From positions 1-64,000 of the IMG/VR virus record IMGVR_UViG_3300022200_000039: a DNA stretch of 64,000 nt; one strand, written 5' to 3'. How positions within the stretch are numbered: the stretch's first letter is position 1; every line of letters starts with the position of its first letter. The DNA is from a virus. A model generated the notes under the pieces. That model did no database searches. It had not been told where the DNA came from and saw nothing but the letters and a program-made list of their open reading frames with translations. The translations under genes and the position numbers were made by a program. Positions 54,129 to 60,884 of this stretch are shown piece after piece.

Positions 54129-54887
54129 TCATGGGCACTGCTCCGAGTGCCGAAATACACATTTTTTACAAGACAAGCGATTTTTAATGTATCGCTGACT
54201 TTTAATATTATACAATGCCTTTTCTAAAAGTTTAAGGGCATTTTGAGTTTTTCTTGGACCACTAGTGACTCTAAAAAATTCAACTCGATCCTTCTTGGCA
54301 GTACGCTTAAGTAGTGCAAAGTGAGTTTCAATCTTTTTAGGGTCAATATTCATTTTAACAGAATAGAAATACTTGTATAGGGTTAGCTGATAAGTTGTGA
54401 TAGCATCAGACCGCTTTTGAGCGTCCCAGCCCCATGAACAAGTCTTCCAATCAAAGATGTGGTACTTGCCGTCAGGTGTCTTGACAATAGCATCAATATA
54501 TCCGTTGAACTGATAATCTTCGTGATTATCAATCGGCTCACCAAGCTCTTGCTCAATAGCAACAACCTCGTATTCACCGAAATAATCATCAAGCGCATCT
54601 TTAATCTCAGGGATAATCTGATTACCTTGAGTACGCATATCATTTACAAGGTCTTCTCTAATTTCAACATCAGATAGACTTTCAATGTTCTTAGAAAACT
54701 CTTGAATAAAATAAGACTCGTCAATATCCTCGTTTAGTAGAATTTTTTCACAAGCGCTGTGGATTGTAGTTCCAAAAGCCGTAAACTCATTACCAGTAAA
54801 GCCGTCGATCTTGTCAATACGAGTAAGCTTGTGGTAAAAAGCACAAAAAACCCAATCCTTCAAGCTAGAATAAGAAATATGTGCCAT
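54129..54887 (-). CDS. Cas4/RecB-like PD-(D/E)XK nuclease with Cys-rich ends
   Basis: 252 residues. The nuclease core is EDYQFNGYIDAIVKTPDG and HIFDWKT (GxxDxxxxxxxx... then D-x-K), the PD-(D/E)XK pattern of PDDEXK_1/Cas4 proteins. A single Cys lies in the N-terminal DWVFCAFYHKL and a cluster at the C-terminus (SCKKCVFRHSEQC), the arrangement that binds a 4Fe-4S cluster in Cas4 and AddB. Probably a DNA-end-processing exonuclease for recombination or degradation of host DNA. AAAGGAGAA and a sigma70-like promoter precede it. There is no CRISPR array in the window. Confidence 0.85.
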   Translation of the reverse strand: MAHISYSSLKDWVFCAFYHKLTRIDKIDGFTGNEFTAFGTTIHSACEKILLNEDIDESYFIQEFSKNIESLSDVEIREDLVNDMRTQGNQIIPEIKDALDDYFGEYEVVAIEQELGEPIDNHEDYQFNGYIDAIVKTPDGKYHIFDWKTCSWGWDAQKRSDAITTYQLTLYKYFYSVKMNIDPKKIETHFALLKRTAKKDRVEFFRVTSGPRKTQNALKLLEKALYNIKSQRYIKNRLSCKKCVFRHSEQCP

Positions 54888-54907
54888 CTTTTCTCCTTTG
54901 TCATAAT

Positions 54908-54936
54908 AATATAACCTTTGGAGATCAGATCGTCAA
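54908..54936 (-). promoter_or_regulatory. Sigma70-like promoter before the Cas4-like nuclease
   Basis: On the minus strand -35 TTGACG (54936-54931) and -10 TATATT (54913-54908) with a 17-base spacer. It overlaps the last bases of the preceding gene and directs transcription into the nuclease and probably the glycosyltransferases after it. Confidence 0.72.
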
Positions 54937-55619
54937 GTTTGATCTTTCATTTTATTTATTTTATCTATCTTAGAGTATAGAATAGGGCAAGTCATTTTCA
55001 ACCAAACGAGGTCTTCGTTTAAATAATAATAAGTAAATCCTGTTGCAAAATATTCTCTTAATGAAGTAGCAGCATAAGCACTAATAAAAATACCAAGAGC
55101 GACCATTGATAATTTATTATAGCCAACTTTGTTTAATAGGTAATCATCAAACTCAGCATCATATTCTGGATCTAAAAAGAAACTTTTTGGTGTTTTGTAA
55201 CCATGAGCCCAAAGCTCATCATAAAGACGAATTCTTTTTTGCAAGAACTCTTCTTCAAGTTGTTTGTCTCCGTATATTTCATATCCATAAGATTCTTCTA
55301 AAGAATGTGACATTTCATGAATTAAATCATCAATAAGATCTGCCTCATTATCTTGTTCATTTGAAATGTAAAGGCAACCATCACTATAGAATGCATTTAT
55401 TTTTCTTTCTTCAAACTCTTTGAAGTGTCCGATTGCAACCATTTCAACTTCAGAAAATAAATGTGGCGGCAAAACACTTTCTAATTTTGAAATTACTACT
55501 TCGGGGTTAACTCCGTTTGAAACAGGATCTTTAACGTAAACGTGTAGACCGTTTGAAGTATAAAAATCGTTCACGCTATTCAGATTCCGCTGATAGGACT
55601 CTTTCAAGTAATTGAGCAT
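54933..55619 (-). CDS. HEXXH zinc metallopeptidase-like protein
   Basis: 228 residues. The central DLIHEMSHSLEES contains HEMSH (HExxH) with a Glu-rich helix after it (DKQLEEEFLQKRIRLYDELW), which fits a zincin with the third ligand downstream. A hydrophobic segment follows (about 170-190, LSMVALGIFISAYAA). GAGGG lies 8 nt before the ATG, which supports this start even though it overlaps the preceding gene by 44 nt. Substrate unknown. A virion or host protein-processing role is open. Confidence 0.75.
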   Translation of the reverse strand: MLNYLKESYQRNLNSVNDFYTSNGLHVYVKDPVSNGVNPEVVISKLESVLPPHLFSEVEMVAIGHFKEFEERKINAFYSDGCLYISNEQDNEADLIDDLIHEMSHSLEESYGYEIYGDKQLEEEFLQKRIRLYDELWAHGYKTPKSFFLDPEYDAEFDDYLLNKVGYNKLSMVALGIFISAYAATSLREYFATGFTYYYLNEDLVWLKMTCPILYSKIDKINKMKDQT

Positions 55620-55854
55620 CTTCTAAACCCTCTTGGTATCCTCTTAAGAAATTTTCTTCGGCTACTGCATAAAGAAATTCTGGAAACTCAGAAGCAATAA
55701 CCTCGACAATCATATTCACAGAAACTTCTTCAGAATTAAATTTCGTCCCAGCATACTCAACCAAATATTTTTTCAAATCAGAATCAGGCTGGACAACCAG
55801 CCCTAAATCTGGGTTTGTATGAACTTCTTCTTCTGTCAATACTTTCTCATTCAT
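55576..55854 (-). CDS. Small acidic protein, unknown
   Basis: 92 residues, acidic and mainly helical (PDSDLKKYLVEYAGTKF, VIASEFPEFLYAVAEENFL). No family recognised. It is packed against the PhoH gene and overlaps the zincin gene, so it is part of the same transcript. Confidence 0.65.
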   Translation of the reverse strand: MNEKVLTEEEVHTNPDLGLVVQPDSDLKKYLVEYAGTKFNSEEVSVNMIVEVIASEFPEFLYAVAEENFLRGYQEGLEDAQLLERVLSAESE

Positions 55855-57191
55855 TATAACACCTTTGACGCTAATGTAGCAAGGTCAGAACGCTCGCCTT
55901 TCTTAAAAGTAACGTGCCCAGCAATCTTATAATTCTTAAACGATTCAACCGCATGAGCTAACCCATTTGATGTTTCGTTTACATAAGCATTGTCAATCTG
56001 TTCAACGTCACCAGTTAGAATGATTTTTGCATTCTCACCTATTCTTGTAATTATAGTCTTAATTTCGTGTTTTGTTAAGTTCTGTGCCTCATCAATTACG
56101 ACAAAAGCATCTGATATACTTCTTCCGCGAATGTAAGTTAGTGCTTCAATTTCGATTTTGCCTTTATCAACATAAATCTGCATTGAAGTACCATCGCCCA
56201 TAAGAAACTTTAAGTTATCTTGAATAGGCATAAGCCACGGAAGCATCTTTTCTTCCATCGTACCGGGAAGGAAGCCGATATCTTTGCCAAGAGGCTGAAC
56301 AGGTCTAGAAACAATAAGACGAGAATAATGATTACTGTTTCCTCTTAATCCTATTGTTTGTTGCAGCCCTGCTGCTATCGCACATAAAGTTTTACCTGAG
56401 CCTGCTCTACCAACAAGAGAAACCAACCTAACATCAGGATCCATTAGCAAATCAATTGCAAAGGCTTGCTCTTTGTTTCTTGAGTTAATTTTCCAATCAG
56501 GTATCTTGTCATGATATATTTTTTTCAAAGGCGTCTGATGGTCCACAAAGCGTGCTATGCATGTTTTCTTTGGGTTCGCGTTAGAGATCAACAAAAGATA
56601 TTGGTTTGGGTACAGCTTTTGATTAATTTCTTCTTTGTTTATAAATAAATGATTTCCATCGTAAAACTGTTCGATAAAAGCATCATCAACAAGAATCTCA
56701 GTAAAACCTTGGTAAAGCTCGTCTGAGGATTTTACAGCTTTTTCAGAATCATAATCTTCTGCAACGATACCTATAGAGTCACAGATAACTCGCATGTTAA
56801 TGTCACGAGAAACTACAACTACTTTTCTTTTTGGATTTGTATTTTCAATTGCTTTGGCTGTTGCAATGATCTGATGATCTGGAACTGATAAGTTTAAATC
56901 AGATGGAAAGTTTGCATGCTCTAAAGCATCATAAGACATTACTTTTAATATGCCTTTGCCTTTATCGAGTCGGACGCCTTTCTGAAGACAACCCTTCGCT
57001 CTTAGTTCGTCTAAAAAGCGAATAATCTTTCTTGCGTTAACACCGACTGAATCTTGTCTTTTCTTGTGCTTGTCTATTTCTTCAAGCACTTTTAGAGGCA
57101 AAAATAAATCATGATTTTCAAATTTATAAATTGCTTCTGCGTCTGTTAGGCAAACGCTTGTATCTAATAAATAATTCTTCTTTACAGCCAT
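55854..57191 (-). CDS. PIN-PhoH fusion (PhoH2-type) ATPase
   Basis: 445 residues. The N-terminal PIN ribonuclease domain has YLLDTSVCLTD with acidic residues, KVLEEIDKHKK and SVPDHQIIATA. The C-terminal PhoH ATPase has Walker A VGRAGSGKT (about 258-266), FVVIDEAQNLT (Walker B) and LTGDVEQID. This order (PIN then PhoH) is PhoH2, reported in bacteria as an RNA helicase/RNase. PhoH genes are common in marine phages and were once linked to phosphate. The SD sequence AAGGGG is held in a possible hairpin (57198-57241). Confidence 0.93.
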   Translation of the reverse strand: MAVKKNYLLDTSVCLTDAEAIYKFENHDLFLPLKVLEEIDKHKKRQDSVGVNARKIIRFLDELRAKGCLQKGVRLDKGKGILKVMSYDALEHANFPSDLNLSVPDHQIIATAKAIENTNPKRKVVVVSRDINMRVICDSIGIVAEDYDSEKAVKSSDELYQGFTEILVDDAFIEQFYDGNHLFINKEEINQKLYPNQYLLLISNANPKKTCIARFVDHQTPLKKIYHDKIPDWKINSRNKEQAFAIDLLMDPDVRLVSLVGRAGSGKTLCAIAAGLQQTIGLRGNSNHYSRLIVSRPVQPLGKDIGFLPGTMEEKMLPWLMPIQDNLKFLMGDGTSMQIYVDKGKIEIEALTYIRGRSISDAFVVIDEAQNLTKHEIKTIITRIGENAKIILTGDVEQIDNAYVNETSNGLAHAVESFKNYKIAGHVTFKKGERSDLATLASKVL

Positions 57192-57197
57192 AAAAAA

Positions 57198-57241
57198 CCC
57201 CTTATTGGCAAAAGATAAATAGTTCTCAACACTAATAAGGG
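57198..57241 (-). promoter_or_regulatory. Possible SD-sequestering hairpin upstream of PhoH
   Basis: In the minus-strand transcript CCCTTATT (57241-57234) can pair with AATAAGGG (57206-57199). The paired 3' arm contains the AAGGGG Shine-Dalgarno of the PhoH gene, and six Us follow before the AUG. The loop is 27 nt. It may be a translational switch, or an imperfect terminator; the sequence cannot decide between them. Confidence 0.45.
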
Positions 57242-57250
57242 CAATTAAAA

Positions 57251-57325
57251 GTCTGAGTGGTAGGACTTGAACCTACAACCCCCGCACCCCAAATGCGGTG
57301 CGCTACCAATTGCGCTACACCCAGA
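57251..57325 (-). tRNA. tRNA-Pro (anticodon UGG)
   Basis: 75 nt forming a full cloverleaf: acceptor TCTGGGT/ACTCAGA, D stem GCGC with loop AATTGGTA, anticodon stem CCGCA/TGCGG with loop TTTGGGG (anticodon TGG), and T arm GTAGG TTCAAGT CCTAC. The discriminator is C, and no CCA is encoded. It reads CCA proline codons. Confidence 0.95.
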
Positions 57326-57335
57326 AATAAGATAA

Positions 57336-57408
57336 TGGAGATAAAGAGATTCGAACTCTTGACCTTCTGCGTGCAAAGCAGATGCTCTCCCAACTGAGCT
57401 ATACCCCC
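57336..57408 (-). tRNA. tRNA-Ala (anticodon UGC)
   Basis: 73 nt cloverleaf: acceptor GGGGGTA/TATCTCC, D stem GCTC/GAGC, anticodon stem TCTGC/GCAGA with loop TTTGCAC (anticodon TGC), T arm AAGAG TTCGAAT CTCTT. The discriminator is A; no CCA is encoded. It lies 10 nt upstream of tRNA-Pro on the same strand. Confidence 0.95.
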
Positions 57409-57415
57409 ATAATCC

Positions 57416-57610
57416 TTATCCGACTTTTTCAGTTAGATACTGAACATCGGAAGCAACATCGCTTTTAAAGCGCTTGAGTTCGTTTCGAAGAATATTAACT
57501 TCATCATTTAAAGCGCTGATTCTACCAAGAGCGTGAACAAGTCTTTTATTCTGCTCTTGAAGTCTGCTCTCAAAATAATTTCTATCGAATACATCTACGG
57601 TATCGGGCAT
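57416..57610 (-). CDS. Small coiled-coil protein
   Basis: 64 residues from the ATG at 57610, supported by AAAAAAGGAGTGAAG directly upstream; the longer frame to 57664 has no such site and would overlap the promoter region. It is strongly heptad-patterned (LQEQNKRLVHALGRISALND). Function unknown. The two tRNAs follow 8 nt after its stop and are probably processed from its transcript. Confidence 0.7.
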   Translation of the reverse strand: MPDTVDVFDRNYFESRLQEQNKRLVHALGRISALNDEVNILRNELKRFKSDVASDVQYLTEKVG

Positions 57611-57662
57611 CTTCACTCCTTTTTTAAAAATTGAAAACCAAATTTGCTTTATTCTTAATAAC

Positions 57663-57690
57663 ATTTTACACCATTCACGTCAAATGTAAA
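57663..57690 (-). promoter_or_regulatory. Possible sigma70-like promoter before the coiled-coil gene and tRNAs
   Basis: On the minus strand TTTACA (57690-57685) and TAAAAT (57668-57663) are spaced by 16 bases. A TTGACG lies just after the first hexamer and offers an alternative -35. It sits in the 86-nt gap after the HNH gene and would drive the coiled-coil gene and tRNAs. Confidence 0.45.
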
Positions 57691-57696
57691 GTTATT

Positions 57697-58191
57697 TTAC
57701 CACAAATAATTCTTCCAGATATCATTTATTTGAGAATTACTAACATATCTAAGAGAAGAATATCTTGGTGGTGCTGGAGTTCTTAGCAAATCCATGCCAC
57801 TTTCTTTTGGCGTTCTATTACTTTTCTTTTGGTTGCATTTTCTGCAAGCAGCAACAAGATTGTTCCAAGAGTTATTGCCACCACGAGATTTAGGCAAAAC
57901 ATGATCTAATGTCAGTTCTTTATCTGGAAATCTGTTTCCGCAGTATTGACAAATATTATCATCTCTACAAAGAATGTGCTTTCTAGTTGGAGATACAATA
58001 GCTGTCCTATACTTTACCAATCGATTTAAAACAATAACTGCTGGAAGCTCAAAAGTTTGGCTTGTTGAATTTATTTTTTGTGTGTAATTTTCAATTGCCT
58101 TTGCTTTGCCAATAATACAAAGAACTAAAGCCTCTAAAGAATCTATAACTTCGATTGGTCGAAAAGTAGAATCTAATTTTAAAGTTTTCAT
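57697..58191 (-). CDS. HNH endonuclease
   Basis: 164 residues. The C-terminal half has the zinc-ribbon HNH core: CQYCGNRF, then LTLDHVLPKSRGGNNSWNN (catalytic D-H and N) and ACRKCNQKKSNRTP. The N-terminal half (LDSTFRPIEVIDSLEALVL) is a DUF-like region often seen in free-standing bacterial HNH proteins. It may be a homing-type nuclease or take part in packaging. Its start overlaps the preceding small gene (TAATG). Confidence 0.9.
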   Translation of the reverse strand: MKTLKLDSTFRPIEVIDSLEALVLCIIGKAKAIENYTQKINSTSQTFELPAVIVLNRLVKYRTAIVSPTRKHILCRDDNICQYCGNRFPDKELTLDHVLPKSRGGNNSWNNLVAACRKCNQKKSNRTPKESGMDLLRTPAPPRYSSLRYVSNSQINDIWKNYLW

Positions 58192-58319
58192 TATTCTTCT
58201 TCGTATTCTTCTTCACGCTCGTCATAACAAGAAAGACAAATTATCTCTCCATCTTCAGTAATTTCATAACCTGAATTATAAATGCAGGTATCGCAGAAAT
58301 CACAAACTTTAGCAGTCAT
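58191..58319 (-). CDS. 42-residue zinc-ribbon protein
   Basis: A short reading frame with MTAKVCDFCDTCIYNSGYE and a second pair ICLSC, ending in a Glu-rich tail (EREEEYEEE). Cysteines at about 6, 9, 12, 28 and 31 would bind one zinc. Its stop and the HNH start share a base (TAATG). Likely a small nucleic acid- or protein-binding factor. A weak AT-rich leader without a close SD reduces certainty. Confidence 0.7.
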   Translation of the reverse strand: MTAKVCDFCDTCIYNSGYEITEDGEIICLSCYDEREEEYEEE

Positions 58320-58326
58320 TTATTTT

Positions 58327-58896
58327 TTAATCTCCGTAAAAGTCCACATCAAGTGGAGTAGCTGGTAAAGGTTGCCAAATGGCAACAATAACTTGGTTTG
58401 GATCTTTACTTTGGGGATAAATAAAGCCTTTAAAGCCATATTCTCTTTCACCTAAAGTTGCCACTCTTTCAAAAACGTTTGTTGGGTAATATCTTGGAGT
58501 ACCAAACTCTTTTTCTCTTATTTCTTTATATTCATCAACACGTCTGGATAATCCAAGAGGATCTTTCATAACAGGATACAAATCATGTTTATTAACTGTA
58601 ACAGTGTAAGCAGAGCCTTGAATTCTTCCAATGCCAGTATCTTCTTGCCCAAGACGAGTAAAATAAAACACTCTTGGACGATCCCAAGCTCGATATTCAG
58701 CTTGACTATACGTTTTTCTACCAGCAGCAGCAATTTGAGGATCTAAAACTTCAATATCTGGAGTCGAAGAAACATGATAAAGCTGAACTTGGTCAGGAAG
58801 ATCTAAAGGATAAGCATTATCTAACTTTGCAAGCTGCTCATCATCCATTATTTCTTCAGTTAAATATTTGTTCCAGTTTTCAAAAAGTTTTTTCAT
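58327..58896 (-). CDS. Possible ADP-ribosyltransferase-like protein with capsid-targeting-like leader
   Basis: 189 residues. Residues 1-14 (MKKLFENWNKYLTE) match the leader of the 176-residue protein 54 kb away and end in an L-T-E gp21-type site. The body begins VQLYHVSSTPDIEVLDPQ (His41) and continues with RPRVFYFTRLGQED and QVIVAIWQPLP, the loose H...(Y/F)...pattern of ART/PARP-fold proteins that start LYHxS. In T4, Alt is an ADP-ribosyltransferase packaged in the head with a capsid-targeting leader. That parallel makes an injected modifying enzyme a reasonable hypothesis. The fold call is by eye and could be wrong. Confidence 0.7.
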   Translation of the reverse strand: MKKLFENWNKYLTEEIMDDEQLAKLDNAYPLDLPDQVQLYHVSSTPDIEVLDPQIAAAGRKTYSQAEYRAWDRPRVFYFTRLGQEDTGIGRIQGSAYTVTVNKHDLYPVMKDPLGLSRRVDEYKEIREKEFGTPRYYPTNVFERVATLGEREYGFKGFIYPQSKDPNQVIVAIWQPLPATPLDVDFYGD

Positions 58897-58897
58897 T

Positions 58898-59245
58898 TTA
58901 AGTGTTTCCTGTATCTTCTTCTATAAAGAAATTATCTATATCGTACTTATCATATTGTGCTGAAAACTCACTATAAGTCAACCCTAAAAATCTTGCAGCA
59001 TCTATTTTTGATTTAGAAGTTGAAATAGCAAATTTTAAAAGTGCTTCTTTCACAATATAATCCGATCTTCTCCAAATGTCAAGTCCATATAACCTGTATT
59101 TTAAATTAGCACATGCTAGTTCTAACTTTATAGCAATTAGATCTTCTAAAGTTAAATTAGAAATTAACACTAACAGATCATTGCTGATCAAATTATTATA
59201 TGTTAATTTATTAATTATACTTTTATTCTTTAATTTGCTAATCAT
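58898..59245 (-). CDS. Small DNA-binding protein with C-terminal Fis-like helix-turn-helix
   Basis: 115 residues. The C-terminal part (SKSKIDAARFLGLTYSEFS) has the recognition-helix pattern of Fis-type HTH proteins. The N-terminal half is helical and AT-rich in sequence. A sigma70-like promoter with TTGACA precedes it, and palindromic sequences lie both over its leader and inside its first codons, which suggests autoregulation. The ATG at 59245 has no clear SD, but it is the first in frame. Confidence 0.7.
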   Translation of the reverse strand: MISKLKNKSIINKLTYNNLISNDLLVLISNLTLEDLIAIKLELACANLKYRLYGLDIWRRSDYIVKEALLKFAISTSKSKIDAARFLGLTYSEFSAQYDKYDIDNFFIEEDTGNT

Positions 59246-59268
59246 TTGCTAATCACTACTGATCAATT
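59175..59268. repeat. Pair of GATCA-type palindromes and an 11-bp tandem repeat at the HTH gene start
   Basis: Two related sites, 59175-59193 and 59251-59268, agree at 13 of 16 bases; the first is a near-perfect inverted repeat (GATCA-TTGC-TGATC). Between them TTTGCTAATCA is repeated twice head to tail (59234-59255), overlapping the start codon. The layout resembles an operator for the HTH protein that it abuts. Confidence 0.5.
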
Positions 59269-59275
59269 CTTTAAT

Positions 59276-59304
59276 AATGTAATTTGATTTCAATAATCTG
59301 TCAA
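59276..59304 (-). promoter_or_regulatory. Sigma70-like promoter of the HTH gene
   Basis: On the minus strand a perfect -35 TTGACA (59304-59299) and -10 TACATT (59281-59276) are 17 bases apart, in the 77-nt gap after the 257-residue gene. Possible operators lie immediately downstream. Confidence 0.72.
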
Positions 59305-59322
59305 GGGACTTTTTTGTAATTT

Positions 59323-60096
59323 TTAATCTAAACCAAGATCAATCTCATCTTCTGTAGGTTGCTCCAGATCTTGTTTAGCCATATCATAAGCTTGGTTAGA
59401 AGGCTCTTCAATACTTGGATCTAATTCTTTTTCAAACTTATCAAAATAAAGCTTTACATTTGTAATCAAGTAATCGTAGAATAATTCTTGATCTTCAGCA
59501 TTAGATAACAACTCATAAGCATCAATTATGTTTGTTTCGATCTTTTTAAAACACGAATAAGCAATGTTTCTTCCAGTCTCGTCCTGACCTTCAATACCAA
59601 ATTCTTTTCTTGGATCTTCAGGTTCTTCTTCTTCCGCTTTTTCAGCATCAGAGCGAATATCAATAAACTTGTCAGATTCTGGATTAGCTTCATCGTCTTC
59701 AATTTCAATACTAATCTCTTCTTCTAAATCTTCTTCAGAGTTGCCTGCTTTTGTATTCATTTCAACAGGAGTTAAAGTATTAATGATAGCTTGGATAACG
59801 TGAGCACGGAAAGACTTACGTTGTTCTGGGTCGGTTGTCATAATTTTGTAATCTGCTTCTAAAACAGGAACAATCTTCTTTAATAGATCTTCCAGAATGT
59901 TAATTCCAGTAGACTTATTTGGGGTTGGATTTGTATCAGAAACCTGAGCTTCCAAGATCAATAAATCGCGAATAATAGAACGTAGTTTTTGCTCTTCTAT
60001 TTCAATTGCTTTTTGTTCTTGCAATCTTTTTCTTTTAGTGACTCTGATCATTTCTCTAATGTCTTGTCTCAGTTGTTTCTCTTCTTTTGTAATCAT
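59323..60096 (-). CDS. Acidic protein with amphipathic N-terminus, possible internal/scaffold protein
   Basis: 257 residues, highly acidic in the middle (SEEDLEEEISIEIEDDE). The N-terminus is a Lys/Arg/Gln helix running into LRSIIRDLLILEAQ, which contains an I-L-E/A site like the (L/I)-x-E cleavage pattern of gp21-type protease. The C-terminal half is helical. This composition is typical of scaffold or core proteins. Its start overlaps the nucleotidyltransferase stop by 4 nt. The role is inferred. Confidence 0.7.
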   Translation of the reverse strand: MITKEEKQLRQDIREMIRVTKRKRLQEQKAIEIEEQKLRSIIRDLLILEAQVSDTNPTPNKSTGINILEDLLKKIVPVLEADYKIMTTDPEQRKSFRAHVIQAIINTLTPVEMNTKAGNSEEDLEEEISIEIEDDEANPESDKFIDIRSDAEKAEEEEPEDPRKEFGIEGQDETGRNIAYSCFKKIETNIIDAYELLSNAEDQELFYDYLITNVKLYFDKFEKELDPSIEEPSNQAYDMAKQDLEQPTEDEIDLGLD

Positions 60097-60884
60097 TTTA
60101 AAATGCCTCTTTTAAGGAAAATGTTATAAATTTGTTCGCTTATGCAGCCGCAGTCTTCGTCTCTCTTTCCAACAAATGGTTTAGAATACCCAGCAACTGC
60201 TCCAGCACCCATAGCTGAAATCTCTTCAATTGGCTCTGAGGACGCCGGTACAATACCTAGAATGTCCAGAAATTTTTTTGCCATAGCGTCATCTAAAACA
60301 AAATCTCGAAGGAGTTCTACAGCCTCTGGGGAGGTCGAAGCTTTACCTAAAAGATAGCGCATATCTGATGCATGAAATAAACTAAAGTCTTTATTTGTAA
60401 TAATACTTGGCATGGATTCCTTAAAATCAGAACTCATTACTGATTGTATGTATTCTGGGCTATGAACTTCTGGCTGTACTGCTGTTGTTTGTGGATTAAG
60501 AAGCATTACGCCTTTTTTCACATATCTATCGGCATCTTTCCAACGCTGAACATCAGTTCCTTTGTTGCTTGCTCCAAGGGTAATAAAGTCGCCTTCTTGC
60601 AAATCACCTTCAGGTCCAATATAATTATAAGATGCACCAACGGGAGAAGCTGATGGTGAAACTTGTATTTCCACATTTGAAAGTCCTGAAGTTAGTTCGT
60701 CCCACATGTCTATTGCGTTTTGGGCAGTAATAACAGTGCCATCTTCAAGAGCGCGTTGATTTTTTAACGGATTTGAAATTAATATAATAACTTTATCGTT
60801 ATTTTGTGAATACTGCTCTACCATAGCAAGATGCCCCCTGTGCGGAGGCTTAAAAGAACCAGGAACAATTGCAATCTTAGCCAT
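60093..60884 (-). CDS. Nucleotidyltransferase (cytidylyltransferase-like fold)
   Basis: 263 residues. The N-terminal VPGSFKPPHRGHLAMVEQYS contains the HxGH-type nucleotide-binding motif of the NMNAT/CTP-transferase superfamily. The C-terminal motif expected for catalysis is less clear. The long middle region and a C-terminal GAGAVAGYSKPFVGK tail are unusual for metabolic enzymes; the gene is embedded among head-like small genes. Possible roles are NAD or sugar/nucleotide metabolism. Substrate unknown. Confidence 0.78.
   Translation of the reverse strand: MAKIAIVPGSFKPPHRGHLAMVEQYSQNNDKVIILISNPLKNQRALEDGTVITAQNAIDMWDELTSGLSNVEIQVSPSASPVGASYNYIGPEGDLQEGDFITLGASNKGTDVQRWKDADRYVKKGVMLLNPQTTAVQPEVHSPEYIQSVMSSDFKESMPSIITNKDFSLFHASDMRYLLGKASTSPEAVELLRDFVLDDAMAKKFLDILGIVPASSEPIEEISAMGAGAVAGYSKPFVGKRDEDCGCISEQIYNIFLKRGILK

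Noticed and set aside
54129-54887. Evidence for a CRISPR-Cas locus from the Cas4-like gene
   Set aside because: No repeat-spacer array and no other cas gene are in the window.
57198-57241. Calling the PhoH leader stem a definite rho-independent terminator
   Set aside because: The loop is 27 nt and the stem is mostly A-T; the T-run is only six bases and directly precedes a start codon, so a translational role is at least as likely.
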